The notes: a model not told the origin generated them from the sequence alone. A stretch of DNA of 64,000 nucleotides from Sanguibacter sp. HDW7 (GCF_011300875.1 NZ_CP049862.1:2666001-2730000); one strand, 5' to 3'; positions 35,884 to 44,825 are shown, numbered from the stretch's first letter. A program made the numbers and translations.

Positions 35884-35907
35884 CCCGCCGTCGTACACAC
35901 CGGCGGG
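35884..35907 (-). terminator. Terminator after csrA
   Basis: Seven-base perfect arms CCCGCCG/CGGCGGG with a ten-base loop lie three bases beyond the csrA stop codon. This separates csrA from cheA. Confidence 0.6.
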
Positions 35908-35910
35908 ACG

Positions 35911-36150
35911 CTACTCCGGACGCTGCAGCCCGCCGAAGATGTCGCGCACGTCGTCGTCGCTCACGTCGACCGCGCTCGCGGCCGCGTTCGCGTCCGACAC
36001 CGCGACAGCAACCTCCGCACGGTGCACCCTCGTCGACCGGGGGGCGTCGATGCCGAGGCGCACCGCGTCTCCGCGCAGCTCGACCACCGTCACGACGATG
36101 TCGTCACCGATGAGCACACTCTCACCGACCTTGCGACTCAGCACCAGCAT
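35911..36150 (-). CDS. csrA: Carbon storage regulator CsrA
   Basis: CsrA is an RNA-binding translational repressor; with FliW it controls flagellin synthesis in many bacteria with this gene order. The 79-residue protein starts [24 protein letters not shown] and has [17 protein letters not shown], covering the two RNA-binding edge strands. The C-terminal tail (about residues 50-79) is longer than in the 61-residue enteric form. It appears to have its own leaderless promoter (TAGCCT, six bases, ATG) and its own terminator, so it is likely expressed apart from the flanking motility units. No fliW gene is visible in the window. Confidence 0.95.
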   Translation of the reverse strand: MLVLSRKVGESVLIGDDIVVTVVELRGDAVRLGIDAPRSTRVHRAEVAVAVSDANAAASAVDVSDDDVRDIFGGLQRPE

Positions 36151-36156
36151 GGTGAG

Positions 36157-36162
36157 AGGCTA
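36157..36162 (-). promoter_or_regulatory. Putative -10 element for leaderless csrA
   Basis: On the minus strand, TAGCCT ends six bases before the csrA ATG at 36150; the hexamer and spacing are the same as at the LCP gene. A CTGACA lies 20 bases further upstream, which is a long spacer for a -35. No Shine-Dalgarno sequence is present. Confidence 0.5.
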
Positions 36163-36224
36163 ACCCAGGAACGCCCTCACCCTGTCAGCGACGGCACCTC
36201 TCGATCCGGCCTCTCGCCGTCGGG

Positions 36225-37439
36225 TCAGTCCCAGACCGCGTCGTCGAGACGCTCCGCCAGGGTCGCCGCCCACACCGGTGCGGACGCCGCAAGACCGTCG
36301 AGCATCCCCACGGGAACCCCGAGCGAGAGCACGTGAGCGGGGGCGGAGGACCCCTCGACGCCGACGACGCCGAGCGCGTCGACCGTCCGGTGGTCCCGGA
36401 CGAGCGCGAGCCAACGGCGCGTCTCGACCGACGACCGACCGACGTCGACAGCCGCCCACAGCTGCACTGGGCGCAGCACGTCGAGCATCGCGACCGCACG
36501 CTCGCGCCCCGCCCGGTGCGCCGGCACCGCGAGCGCGACGACGACCGCGACGTGCGAGACAGCGAGCCGCTCCGCGAGAAGCGCGGCGTCCTCGACGTCC
36601 ACGAGCCTGATCTGGTCGTTCGGCGCGTCGGCGCCCGGGCCGCCCTCAGCCGGGAAGCCCGCACGGTCGTGGTCGCCCGCGAGGACGATGCGCGACGGGG
36701 CGACGCCCGCACGTCGCGCGACCTGCTCCGCGACGGCCGTCACGACGCCAGATTCGCCGACGACGACGATCACGCCCCCGTCGGGCCGCACGACCGCAGG
36801 AGCCTTCTCGACGTGCACGAGCACGGAGGACAGCGCGACCCGCACCCCCGGCGACGGCGGCACGTGACCGAGCGCCGCGGCCACGACCTCCGAGGGCACG
36901 CCGACCTCGAGCAGCTCGGGCACCGTCACCCCGGAGCGAGGCGCGACCACGGGGCGCTGCACGAGACGCGACGGTGCGGGCACGCGCACGGCCGCGAGCG
37001 CGTCCGGCTGCTCCAGATCGTCAGGCACCGCACGCAGCGCGCGCGGACGCACAGCGGGCACGTCCGCCGACGGCGCGACGCCCTGCGCCGCGACGAGCGC
37101 ACGCACCCGGTCGAGCACCTCGGCGAAGTCCGATCCGTCCGTCGAGAGCCCGGCCGACGGCGGGGCGTCCACGCCCGCGGCGCGCGCCTCTGCCGCGTCC
37201 GCGGCGTCGAGGAGGTCCTCGAGGGACGAGGGCCCGACAGCCGACGCGCCGGGGACGAGGCCGTCGTCGTCCGGGACATCGACGAGCACCTCGAAATACT
37301 CCTTGGCGAAGAACCCGCCGACACCGCCCGAGCGCACCCGCTCCGCCTGCACGACCTTCGCGCGCGGCCCGTGCTCACGCCGCGCCCGCGCGACGAGCGC
37401 ATCGAGATCAGGGCCCTCAAGCAGCAACCGCCGGGACAT
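36225..37439 (-). CDS. FlhF-like protein with degenerate P-loop
   Basis: The first 50 or so residues (LLLEGPDLDALVARARREHGPRAKVVQAERVRSGGVGGFFAKEYFEV) match the N-terminal region of FlhF, the SRP-type GTPase that places flagella. The gene directly follows flhA, where flhF normally lies. The C-terminal half resembles the NG domain, but the P-loop position (about 223-235) reads VIVVVGESGVVTAV, with no Gly-Lys-Thr, so GTP hydrolysis is unlikely. The central region (about 60-200) is poorly conserved and Ala/Val-rich. The ATG lies 23 bases inside the flhA 3' end. A scaffold role in flagellar placement is inferred. Confidence 0.65.
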   Translation of the reverse strand: MSRRLLLEGPDLDALVARARREHGPRAKVVQAERVRSGGVGGFFAKEYFEVLVDVPDDDGLVPGASAVGPSSLEDLLDAADAAEARAAGVDAPPSAGLSTDGSDFAEVLDRVRALVAAQGVAPSADVPAVRPRALRAVPDDLEQPDALAAVRVPAPSRLVQRPVVAPRSGVTVPELLEVGVPSEVVAAALGHVPPSPGVRVALSSVLVHVEKAPAVVRPDGGVIVVVGESGVVTAVAEQVARRAGVAPSRIVLAGDHDRAGFPAEGGPGADAPNDQIRLVDVEDAALLAERLAVSHVAVVVALAVPAHRAGRERAVAMLDVLRPVQLWAAVDVGRSSVETRRWLALVRDHRTVDALGVVGVEGSSAPAHVLSLGVPVGMLDGLAASAPVWAATLAERLDDAVWD

Positions 37440-39468
37440 CGTTCACCACCCCGACAGGCTCGATCCGCTGCACCGTGCCCGTCACCTCGGCGTACGACAT
37501 GACAGGGACGTCGCCCAGCTGCGAACGCACGAGGCGCGACAGCGCCGGGCGCAGCGCGGGCGCGCACACGAGCACGGGCTCCCGGCCCTGGGCCGCCCCC
37601 GCCACGCGCAGGTCTCGCACCCGCTCGCAGAACGCCGCGAGCCGGTCCGGGTCGAACGCGATCTGCGTGCCGCCCTCGCCCGCCCGCAGCGCCTCGAGCA
37701 GCCCGTGCTCGAGCACCGGCTCGATCGTGAGGACCGGCACGACACCCTGCACGGTGCGCTGCGCCGTGATCGCCGGCGCCAGAGCACGCCGCGCCGCCTC
37801 GACGAGCCCCTCGGGGTCCGTCGAGACGCGAGCCCGCGTCGTCAGCGCCTCGAAGATCCTGCCGAGGTCCCGCACCGAGACGCCCTCAACGAGCAGGCCT
37901 GCGAGGACGCGCTGGACCTCGCCGAGCGGAAGCAGGCCCGGCACGAGCTCGTCGACGACCGCCGGGCTGACCTGCTTGAGGCTCTCCGTGAGGACGCGCA
38001 CGTCCTCGCGCGTGAGCAGCCGGTCCGCGTGCTGGACGACGATGTCCGAGAGGTGCGTCGCGAGGACCGAGACCCGGTCCACCACCGTGGCCCCCATCAT
38101 CTCCGCGGAGAACCGCGACTCGGTCGGCACCCAACGGCCGTCGAGCCCGAACACGGGCTCACGGACCGGCTCGCCCGGGAGCGAGCCCAGATCGTCACCG
38201 AGCGCAAGGACACGCCCGGGCGGAAGGACGCCCGTCCCGACCTCGACGCCCGCGACGAGCACCGAGTACGTCGCCGGCGGCAGCTCGACCGAGTCGCGCG
38301 TCCGCACAGGCGGCACGACGATTCCGAGGTCGAGAGCGATCGACCGGCGCAACGAGCGGATCCGGCCGAGCAGGTCGTCGCTCGCCCCCGGACGCACGAG
38401 GTCGACGAGGTCGGGCGCGAGACGTACCTCGAGCGCGTGCACACGCATCTCCTCGAGGATCTGCTCGGTCGCGTCGCGCTGCGGCTCGGCCTGGCCGGCC
38501 CCCGCCTCGAGCTCGGCCGCGGCCTCACGCGCGGCGTCACGACCCCGGATGCGCCGGCTCGCGAGGACGAGGACGATGCCGACGCCGAGGAACGGCAGCT
38601 TCGGCATGCCCGGCAGGAGAGCGAGGCCGATCGACGCGCTGCCCGCGATGAGCATCGCGGTGCTCGACTGCGAGAGCTGCGCGCCCGTCGCCGTCCCGAG
38701 GTCGGAGTCGCTCGCGGAACGAGTGACGATGAGGCCGGTCGACACCGACAGCAGCAGCGCCGGGATCTGCGTGACGAGACCGTCGCCGATCGTCAGCAGC
38801 GAGTATGTCTCGAGAGCCTCGCCCGCGCTCATTCCTCGCTGGGCCATGCCGATCGCGAAGCCGCCGACGAGGTTGATGACCGTGATGATGATGCCCGCGA
38901 TCGCGTCGCCCTTGACGAACTTCGAGCCACCGTCCATCGCACCGTGGAAGTCGGCCTCGGCCGACACCTCCGCACGACGGCGTCGCGCCTCGTCCTCCGT
39001 GATGAGACCAGCGTTGAGGTCGGCGTCGATCGCCATCTGCTTGCCCGGCATCGCATCGAGCGTGAAGCGCGCCCCGACCTCCGCCACACGCCCCGCACCG
39101 TTCGTGATGACGACGAACTGGATGACGACGAGGATGAGGAAGATCACCATGCCGATGACGAGCGAACCACCGATGACGAAGTGACCGAACGCGCTGATGA
39201 CCTCGCCCGCATAGCCGTCGCGCAGCACGAGGCGCGTCGAGGCGACGTTGAGACCCAGTCTGAACAGCGTCGCGACGAGGATGATCGACGGGAAGATCGA
39301 GAAGTCCAGCGGCTTCTTCACGTACATGCTGATGAGCAGGATCATGAGCGACCCCGCGATGTTCACGACGATGAGCACGTCGATGAGCGCCGCGGGCAGC
39401 GGCACGACGAGCATGAGGACGATGCCGACGATCCCCACGGGCACGGCGAGGGGTCCCACCTTCTTCAT
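37417..39468 (-). CDS. flhA: Flagellar export gate protein FlhA
   Basis: FlhA is the nonameric export gate and substrate-chaperone receptor of the flagellar type III system. The 683-residue protein has about eight membrane helices in the first 330 residues and the FHIPEP-type signature around PSIILVATLFRLGLNVASTRLVL. The cytoplasmic loop GKQMAIDADLNAGLITEDEARRRR and the C-terminal cytoplasmic domain with TYSVLVAGVEVGTG and VVDRVSVLATHLSDIV are also present. The ATG overlaps the flhB stop by four bases. Confidence 0.97.
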   Translation of the reverse strand: MKKVGPLAVPVGIVGIVLMLVVPLPAALIDVLIVVNIAGSLMILLISMYVKKPLDFSIFPSIILVATLFRLGLNVASTRLVLRDGYAGEVISAFGHFVIGGSLVIGMVIFLILVVIQFVVITNGAGRVAEVGARFTLDAMPGKQMAIDADLNAGLITEDEARRRRAEVSAEADFHGAMDGGSKFVKGDAIAGIIITVINLVGGFAIGMAQRGMSAGEALETYSLLTIGDGLVTQIPALLLSVSTGLIVTRSASDSDLGTATGAQLSQSSTAMLIAGSASIGLALLPGMPKLPFLGVGIVLVLASRRIRGRDAAREAAAELEAGAGQAEPQRDATEQILEEMRVHALEVRLAPDLVDLVRPGASDDLLGRIRSLRRSIALDLGIVVPPVRTRDSVELPPATYSVLVAGVEVGTGVLPPGRVLALGDDLGSLPGEPVREPVFGLDGRWVPTESRFSAEMMGATVVDRVSVLATHLSDIVVQHADRLLTREDVRVLTESLKQVSPAVVDELVPGLLPLGEVQRVLAGLLVEGVSVRDLGRIFEALTTRARVSTDPEGLVEAARRALAPAITAQRTVQGVVPVLTIEPVLEHGLLEALRAGEGGTQIAFDPDRLAAFCERVRDLRVAGAAQGREPVLVCAPALRPALSRLVRSQLGDVPVMSYAEVTGTVQRIEPVGVVNDVPAVAA

Positions 39469-40712
39469 CGCACGGACTCCTGGGGATCGTCGGTGGCGCG
39501 GCTGACGGAAGCCCCATCGGCCGGCGGCGGCGAGGGTTGAGAGGTTCGCGGCTCACGGGCACGACGCTGCCCCTCGCGCCGCGACCGCAGGCGGTCCGCC
39601 CGCGACATCGCAGGGACCGCGGTGGTCTTCGGCATCGTGTGGTGGCCCTGGCCCGCGCCACGCTGCTTGAGCGCCATGACGAACGCGAGCACCTGCGCGA
39701 CGGCCGTGAAGAGCTCCGTCGGGATCTCCTCGCCGACGCGGCACGACGCGTAGATCACGCGTGCGAGAGGCACGTCGTGCACGAGCGGCACGCGGTGCGA
39801 CTCCCCCGCCTCACGGATGCGCGCGGCGAGCGCACCCTTGCCGGCCGCGACGAGTCGCGGCGCACCCGTGCCGGGCTCGTAGCGCAGCGCGACCGCGACG
39901 TGCGTCGGGTTGACGACGACGACGTCCGCCCCCGCGACGTCCGCGATCATGCGGTTGCGGCTCATCGCAAGCTGCCGCGAACGGATCTGCCCCTTGAGGA
40001 GGGGGTCGCCTTCCGACTGCTTGTGCTCCTCCTTGATCTCCTGCCTCGACATGCGCGACTGCTTGCGGTTCTTGCGCACGACGACGACGAGGTCGAGCAC
40101 GGCGAGCCCGAGCCCGGCCGCGACGGCGCCGACGACGAGCGCCCGCACCGCACCTCCCGCGATCCCGAGGAGCGACATGAGCGAGTGGCCGCCCGCCGCC
40201 GTGAGCTGCGGGACGATCGATCCGACTGCCTGCCACAGGACGAGCCCGACCACGACCGTCTTGAGGAGAGCCTTGAGGCCCTGCCACAGGGACTGCACGG
40301 AGAAGACCCGCTTGAGACCCTGGACGACGTTGAGCTGCTTGAACGACGGCTTGAGCTTCTTCGTCGAGACGTGCAGGCCGCCCTGCGCGACGTTCGCGAC
40401 GACGGCCGCGAGCACGACGACGACGAGGACGGGCGTGAGCGTGCCGAGCACCGAGCCCAGTCCGTCCGTGAGGGCCGCGAGCGCACGCTCGGGGGACGGG
40501 TCGGAGATGACGTCGTCGAGCGTCGCGAGCTGTGCCTCGCCGGCTGCCCGGCCCGAGGCGACGACGCCCGGCAGCATGATCGCGGCGGCACCCACGCCTA
40601 GCCACGCCGAGAGGTCCTGGCTGCGCTGGAGGGCCCCGTCCTTGCGGAGCTTCTTCATCCGTTGCGGGGTGGCCTTCTCGGTCTTCTCCCCGCCCCCGGG
40701 CGCGTCGGCCAC
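39465..40712 (-). CDS. flhB: Flagellar export switch protein FlhB
   Basis: FlhB switches export from hook to filament substrates. The 415-residue product has the basic N-terminus EKTEKATPQRMKKLRKDG, four membrane helices (about 38-215), the cytoplasmic linker MSRQEIKEEHKQSEGDP, and the self-cleaving NPTH site in VVVNPTHVAVALRY. A proline/arginine-rich tail of about 65 residues after QRGAGQGH is longer than usual. GTG at 40712 overlaps the fliR stop by one base. Confidence 0.97.
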   Translation of the reverse strand: MADAPGGGEKTEKATPQRMKKLRKDGALQRSQDLSAWLGVGAAAIMLPGVVASGRAAGEAQLATLDDVISDPSPERALAALTDGLGSVLGTLTPVLVVVVLAAVVANVAQGGLHVSTKKLKPSFKQLNVVQGLKRVFSVQSLWQGLKALLKTVVVGLVLWQAVGSIVPQLTAAGGHSLMSLLGIAGGAVRALVVGAVAAGLGLAVLDLVVVVRKNRKQSRMSRQEIKEEHKQSEGDPLLKGQIRSRQLAMSRNRMIADVAGADVVVVNPTHVAVALRYEPGTGAPRLVAAGKGALAARIREAGESHRVPLVHDVPLARVIYASCRVGEEIPTELFTAVAQVLAFVMALKQRGAGQGHHTMPKTTAVPAMSRADRLRSRREGQRRAREPRTSQPSPPPADGASVSRATDDPQESVR

Positions 40713-41476
40713 TACCCCGCCCCCAGGAGCCGGCCGAACGACAGCACCGAGTCGTCCGCGAGCCTCTCGACGAGGTGCGGCAGCGCGAGCATGACGAACG
40801 GCACGAGCAGGAGCGTGAGGAGGATCTTCAGCGGGAAGCCGAGGACGAACGCGTTGAGCGCCGGCGCGACGCGCGTGATGAGGCCGAGGGCCGCGTCCGC
40901 GAGGAACAGCACGACGACGAGGGGTCCAGCGACCTGCAGCGCGACGAGGAACATGCGGCCTGCGACGGCCGCGATCTCGCCCGCGACCGGGCCGAGGTCG
41001 AGCCCGCCGTGGAGCGGCACGACGTCGAAGCTCGCGGCGAGCCCCGCGAGCGTCACCTGGTAGGCGCCCGTGACGAACATGAGGACGACCGCGAGCATCT
41101 GGAAGAGCCGCGTGAACTGCGCACCCATGACCATCGACTGCGGGTCGTACGCCTGCGCGATCTGGAAGCCGCCGAAGAAGTCGATGAACGAGCCCGCCGC
41201 CGCGACGGCCGCGACGAGCGCGTACGTGACGAAGCCGAGCGCCGCGCCCACGAGCACCTGGACGACGAGAGCGCCGAGGAACGCGCTCATCTCCGTCGTC
41301 GTCGGCTCCTCGAGCCGCGGCAGCACCGCGAGCGCGAGCCCCACCGACAGCATCGCGCGCACGCGGGCCGGCACGGCCCGGTGCGAGAAGGGCGGAGCGA
41401 GGACGAGGAATGCGACGATGCGGACGGACGCGAGCGCGACCGTCTCGACCGTGGCGAGCGCGAACGACACCTCCAT
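40712..41476 (-). CDS. fliR: Flagellar export apparatus protein FliR
   Basis: FliR is part of the FliP-FliQ-FliR export channel. The 254-residue protein has about six hydrophobic segments and the family segments PPFSHRAVPARVRAMLSVGLA and SFIDFFGGFQIAQAYDP. The gene lies in the conserved order fliO-fliP-fliQ-fliR-flhB-flhA. ATG at 41476 lies five bases after the fliQ stop. Confidence 0.95.
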   Translation of the reverse strand: MEVSFALATVETVALASVRIVAFLVLAPPFSHRAVPARVRAMLSVGLALAVLPRLEEPTTTEMSAFLGALVVQVLVGAALGFVTYALVAAVAAAGSFIDFFGGFQIAQAYDPQSMVMGAQFTRLFQMLAVVLMFVTGAYQVTLAGLAASFDVVPLHGGLDLGPVAGEIAAVAGRMFLVALQVAGPLVVVLFLADAALGLITRVAPALNAFVLGFPLKILLTLLLVPFVMLALPHLVERLADDSVLSFGRLLGAG

Positions 41477-41481
41477 GAGGC

Positions 41482-41754
41482 TCAGCCCCCGAGGAGCGTC
41501 GGGATTCGGGCGAAGAGCTCCTGCGTGAACGCGACGAGCTCCGCGATCATCCAGTGCCCCGCGACGAGCAGCGCGACCGCGACAGCGATCGCCTTCGGCA
41601 CGAACGACAGCGTGACCTCCTGCACCTGCGTGATCGACTGCAGGAGCGAGACGGCGAACCCGACGACGAGCGCAGTGATGAGGATCGGCGCCGCAAGCTT
41701 CGCGGCGATCACCATCGCGCTGAGCGCGACGTCGAGGACCGCGTTCGGGCTCAT
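41482..41754 (-). CDS. fliQ: Flagellar export apparatus protein FliQ
   Basis: FliQ is a small two-helix subunit (90 residues) of the export channel. The helical hairpin spans about 14-38 and 50-72, with the conserved SLLQSITQVQEVTLSFVPK between them. The length is standard. The ATG overlaps the fliP stop by four bases. Confidence 0.95.
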   Translation of the reverse strand: MSPNAVLDVALSAMVIAAKLAAPILITALVVGFAVSLLQSITQVQEVTLSFVPKAIAVAVALLVAGHWMIAELVAFTQELFARIPTLLGG

Positions 41755-42647
41755 GTGTACGTCCCGACGAGCGACGTGATGATGAGCGACCAGCCGTCGA
41801 CGAGGACGAAGAGCAGCAGCTTGAACGGCAGCGAGATCATCACGGGCGGGAGCATCATCATGCCCATGCTCATGAGGGCGGACGAGACGACGAGGTCGAC
41901 GACGAGGAACGGCACGAAGATGACGACGCCGATGATGAACGCGGCCCGCAGCTCTGAGAGCATGAACGCCGGGATGAGCGTGAGCATCGGGACGTCCTGC
42001 GGGCTCGCCGGGTTCTCAAGATTGCCCGCGCGCGTCATGAGGGCGATGTCGTCCTCGCGCGTGAGACCGAGCATGAACTCGCGCAGCGGTCCGGTCGCCG
42101 CCTCGACGGCGCCACCGAGGTCGATCGAGCCGTCGAGGTACGGCTGCAGCGCCGTCTCGTTGATCTGCCCGAGGACGGGCTGCATGACGAAGAGCGAGAG
42201 GAACAGTGCGAGCCCCGCGAGCACCTGGTTCGGAGGGACGGTCGTGAGGCCCAGCGCGTTCCGGGTGAGGCCGAGCACGACGAAGATCTTCGTGAAGCTC
42301 GTCATCATGAGAAGGATCGCGGGTGCGACCGACAGGACGGTCGTGCCGAGCAGGACGAGCAGGGACGTCGACGGCTTCGACCTCTCGCCGTCGATGTAGA
42401 TCGAGACGGTGCCCTCGCCGTCGTCGTCCGCATCGTCGGGAGCTGCGGGCAACGGAGCGGCCGGCAGCTCTGCCGCCGTCGTCGTGGCGACCTGCTGGAC
42501 GGCCGCCACGTGCTGGGGCACGACCGGGCCGGCCTCGGCCGGTGACGACATCGCAAGCCCCACGCCGACGGTGACGACGAACGCCATCGCGACGACGACC
42601 GCGGCGCGCAGGGCCGCGTGAAGACGTCGCCCGGCGCGGACGCTCAC
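41751..42647 (-). CDS. fliP: Flagellar export channel protein FliP
   Basis: FliP is the main channel subunit of the export gate. The 298-residue protein starts with a signal peptide (hydrophobic core about 16-33, then SSPAEAG). The FliP body carries LLMMTSFTKIFVVLGLTRNALG, PPNQVLAGLALFLSLFVMQP and LIPAFMLSELRAAFIIGVVIFVPFL. The stretch between signal peptide and body (about 40-85) is an acidic and Ala/Pro-rich insertion, giving a length above the usual 245. GTG at 42647 overlaps the fliO stop by four bases. Confidence 0.96.
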   Translation of the reverse strand: MSVRAGRRLHAALRAAVVVAMAFVVTVGVGLAMSSPAEAGPVVPQHVAAVQQVATTTAAELPAAPLPAAPDDADDDGEGTVSIYIDGERSKPSTSLLVLLGTTVLSVAPAILLMMTSFTKIFVVLGLTRNALGLTTVPPNQVLAGLALFLSLFVMQPVLGQINETALQPYLDGSIDLGGAVEAATGPLREFMLGLTREDDIALMTRAGNLENPASPQDVPMLTLIPAFMLSELRAAFIIGVVIFVPFLVVDLVVSSALMSMGMMMLPPVMISLPFKLLLFVLVDGWSLIITSLVGTYT

Positions 42648-43177
42648 CGGTTCTCAGCGCGCCCCGGCGCGCCCTCGGTCGTCGCGAGGCTCTCCTGGAG
42701 GATCGCCTCGAAGTCCAGGTCGACGCACGACGGCTCGGCCGTCGCGTCGTGCGCGGGGGCATCGTCGGGCTCGTCCCCGTCTGCGGAGGCGGACGCCGCC
42801 GGCACGACGGAACGGTCGAGCACCGTGATGCCCTGCTCCCCCACGCCGAGCAGCAGGCGTCGACCTCCGAGCTCGACGAGCGCGACGCTCGCGCGCGGTG
42901 ACAGGGTCGCGCGCTCGACGACGCGCAGCGCACGCTCGGGCGCAGGACGGCGCTCACCGAGCCTCGCCCTCACCGCCGCGAGCACCGATCCCAGGCCGGC
43001 ACCCCTGCTGGCTGCCTGTCGCGGACGAGATGCCAGGCCCGGGCCGCCGAGGCCCGAGCCCGCGAGGCCCGCGCCCGACGGCGCACGGCCCGAGAGCCGT
43101 CGCCCGGCCCACCACAGGAGCCCGACGATCGCGGCGACCGCGACCACGGTCCGCAGCAGAGGGACGACGAGCTCCAT
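42644..43177 (-). CDS. fliO: Flagellar protein FliO
   Basis: FliO helps assemble the FliP ring. The 177-residue protein has a single membrane helix at about 5-24, then a glycine-rich stretch. The cytoplasmic FliO domain is ERALRVVERATLSPRASVALVELGGRRLLLGVGEQGITVL, the standard pattern, and an acidic tail follows. The assignment rests on this pattern and on its place between fliN and fliP. The ATG shares one base with the fliN stop codon. Confidence 0.85.
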   Translation of the reverse strand: MELVVPLLRTVVAVAAIVGLLWWAGRRLSGRAPSGAGLAGSGLGGPGLASRPRQAASRGAGLGSVLAAVRARLGERRPAPERALRVVERATLSPRASVALVELGGRRLLLGVGEQGITVLDRSVVPAASASADGDEPDDAPAHDATAEPSCVDLDFEAILQESLATTEGAPGRAENR

Positions 43178-43878
43178 CAGAGCCCCGCGTGCGCGAGGTC
43201 GACGATCTCCGTGATGCGCAGGCCGTAGTCCTCGTCGACGACGACGACCTCGCCGCGCGCCACGAGGTGACCGTTGACCATGAGGTCCGCAGGAGCTCCC
43301 GCGACCCGGTCGAGCTCGATGACCGAGCCCGGCACGAGGTCGAGAACCTGTCGGACCGGGAGCTTCGCCCTGCCGATCTCGGCCGTGAGCGTCATCTCGA
43401 CGTCGTAGAGCATGCGTAGCGCGGCCGCGGTCGGCCCCTGCTGCGCCGGACGCCCGGGCGTCCGCGCCGCAGCCGGAGCGACACGCACTGCGAACCAGCC
43501 GACGACCGCCTCGCCCTCGGTGAGCGCGAAGACCTCGGTCCCCTCGACCGCGAACGCCGCCTCGGTCGACGCCACATCACGCAGCTCGGAGACCACGCCC
43601 TCCCGCAGCGAGAGCGCCGCAGCCTCGAGCGCCGGCCGAACGACGTCGACGACGGACCCGCCTGCGCTCTCGAGCGCCGCATCGACCGCCGTTCCCACGA
43701 CGAGCGTGAGCGTGGCACCGGCGGCGCCCACGACCTTCGCACTGACGCCGGCACCCGCCGGGACGACGTCGTCGACCGAGCGTGCACGCACGCCCAGCGG
43801 GACGTCCGTCGGCAGCGCGGCGGCGAGGGCCAGGGCGGCGGGGAGCGCCAGTGCGGCGCTGTCGGTCTGGGATGTCAT
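43177..43878 (-). CDS. fliN: Flagellar motor switch protein FliN
   Basis: FliN forms the lower part of the C-ring. The 233-residue protein is longer than the enteric form. Its C-terminal 80 residues are the SpoA-type domain (YDVEMTLTAEIGRAKLPVRQVLDLVPGSVIELD and LMVNGHLVARGEVVVVDEDYGLRITEI). The N-terminal 130 residues form an extra Ala/Val-rich domain that recalls FliY but lacks a visible E-x-x-N phosphatase motif. ATG at 43878 overlaps the fliM stop by four bases; a longer upstream frame is unlikely. Confidence 0.93.
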   Translation of the reverse strand: MTSQTDSAALALPAALALAAALPTDVPLGVRARSVDDVVPAGAGVSAKVVGAAGATLTLVVGTAVDAALESAGGSVVDVVRPALEAAALSLREGVVSELRDVASTEAAFAVEGTEVFALTEGEAVVGWFAVRVAPAAARTPGRPAQQGPTAAALRMLYDVEMTLTAEIGRAKLPVRQVLDLVPGSVIELDRVAGAPADLMVNGHLVARGEVVVVDEDYGLRITEIVDLAHAGL

Positions 43879-44822
43879 CGTTCGTCCTCCTCGAAGTTGA
43901 CGACCTGGCACGCGAGCTGCCGGCCGTGGGCACCGACCACCGCGTGGGCCAGGACCTTGTCGTCGACAACCACGTCGAGCGGGCGTGACGACGGATGCGT
44001 GAGCATGACGAGGTCCCCTACCGCGAGCTCGACGAGCTCACGGGGGCGGACCGGCAGCGACCGGAGCCGCACGGCGATCTCGAGCGGGACCTCGTGGACG
44101 TGCGCGTTGACACGACGACGAGCCTCACGGACGTCGTCGGACTCGCTGCGGCCGCGGCCCGAGCCCTCCGTCGCACGCAGCGCGTCGATGAGGTGCTCGG
44201 CGGGGGTCATGACCGTCGCCGTCCACTCGTGACCGTCGAGGGCCACCGTGTAGGCGATGCGCACGACGGGCTCCGCGGCCGGCACGAGCTGTGCGAACTG
44301 CGGGCTGTACTGGAGCTGGGAGATCGCCGCGTCGAGCGGCGCGACGGACGCGAACGCGTACCGCAGGTCACCGAGCGCCGTCTGCAGCACCTTCGTCAGC
44401 AGCTCCGACTCGATCTCCGTGTGCTCGCGCGCCGGCACCGCACCGTGGAGGCCGGGCCCGGCGAGCATGAGGTCGATCCACAGGAGCGACAGCTCGAGCG
44501 GCACCTGCACGACGAGAGGCGCGTGCGAGCCCGCGAGCTTCCCGACGACCATGAGCGTCGGGTCGTCGAGGCTGCCGATGTAGTCGTCGTACGACACCAT
44601 GTGCACGGAGTCGAGCTGGATGCCCGTGACGACGCGCAGGCGCGACGTCAGCAGGGTGCCCCACTGGCGCGCGAAGGTCTCCGCGGCCATCTCGATCGCA
44701 CGTGAGTACTCGCGTGCGAGCGTCATGGGACGCCTGAAGTCGTAGGGCTCGACGGTCGGCGGAGCGACCCGGGGTGGTTCGTCTGTCACGCAGGCCAAGA
44801 TCGGCCCACCGGGTGAAGGCAT
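43875..44822 (-). CDS. fliM: Flagellar motor switch protein FliM
   Basis: FliM joins FliG and FliN in the C-ring and normally receives CheY-P. The 315-residue protein has the middle domain from EPYDFRRPMTLAREYSRAIEMAAETFARQW, the CheC-like fold, and the C-terminal SpoA domain (LEIAVRLRSLPVRPRELVELAVGDLVML). The N-terminal EIDALL-type CheY-binding peptide of enteric and Bacillus FliM is absent. The start is uncertain: ATG 44822 or GTG 44789; neither has a good ribosome site. A weak FliA-type promoter across 44796-44825 would favour a leaderless start at GTG 44789. Confidence 0.92.
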   Translation of the reverse strand: MPSPGGPILACVTDEPPRVAPPTVEPYDFRRPMTLAREYSRAIEMAAETFARQWGTLLTSRLRVVTGIQLDSVHMVSYDDYIGSLDDPTLMVVGKLAGSHAPLVVQVPLELSLLWIDLMLAGPGLHGAVPAREHTEIESELLTKVLQTALGDLRYAFASVAPLDAAISQLQYSPQFAQLVPAAEPVVRIAYTVALDGHEWTATVMTPAEHLIDALRATEGSGRGRSESDDVREARRRVNAHVHEVPLEIAVRLRSLPVRPRELVELAVGDLVMLTHPSSRPLDVVVDDKVLAHAVVGAHGRQLACQVVNFEEDER

Positions 44823-44825
44823 GAG
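44796..44825 (-). promoter_or_regulatory. Weak FliA-type promoter at fliM
   Basis: On the minus strand: CTCA, 17 bases, CCGATCTTG. The spacing and the CCGAT core match the other copies, but the last four bases of the -10 do not. It ends six bases before the alternative fliM GTG at 44789. Confidence 0.4.
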
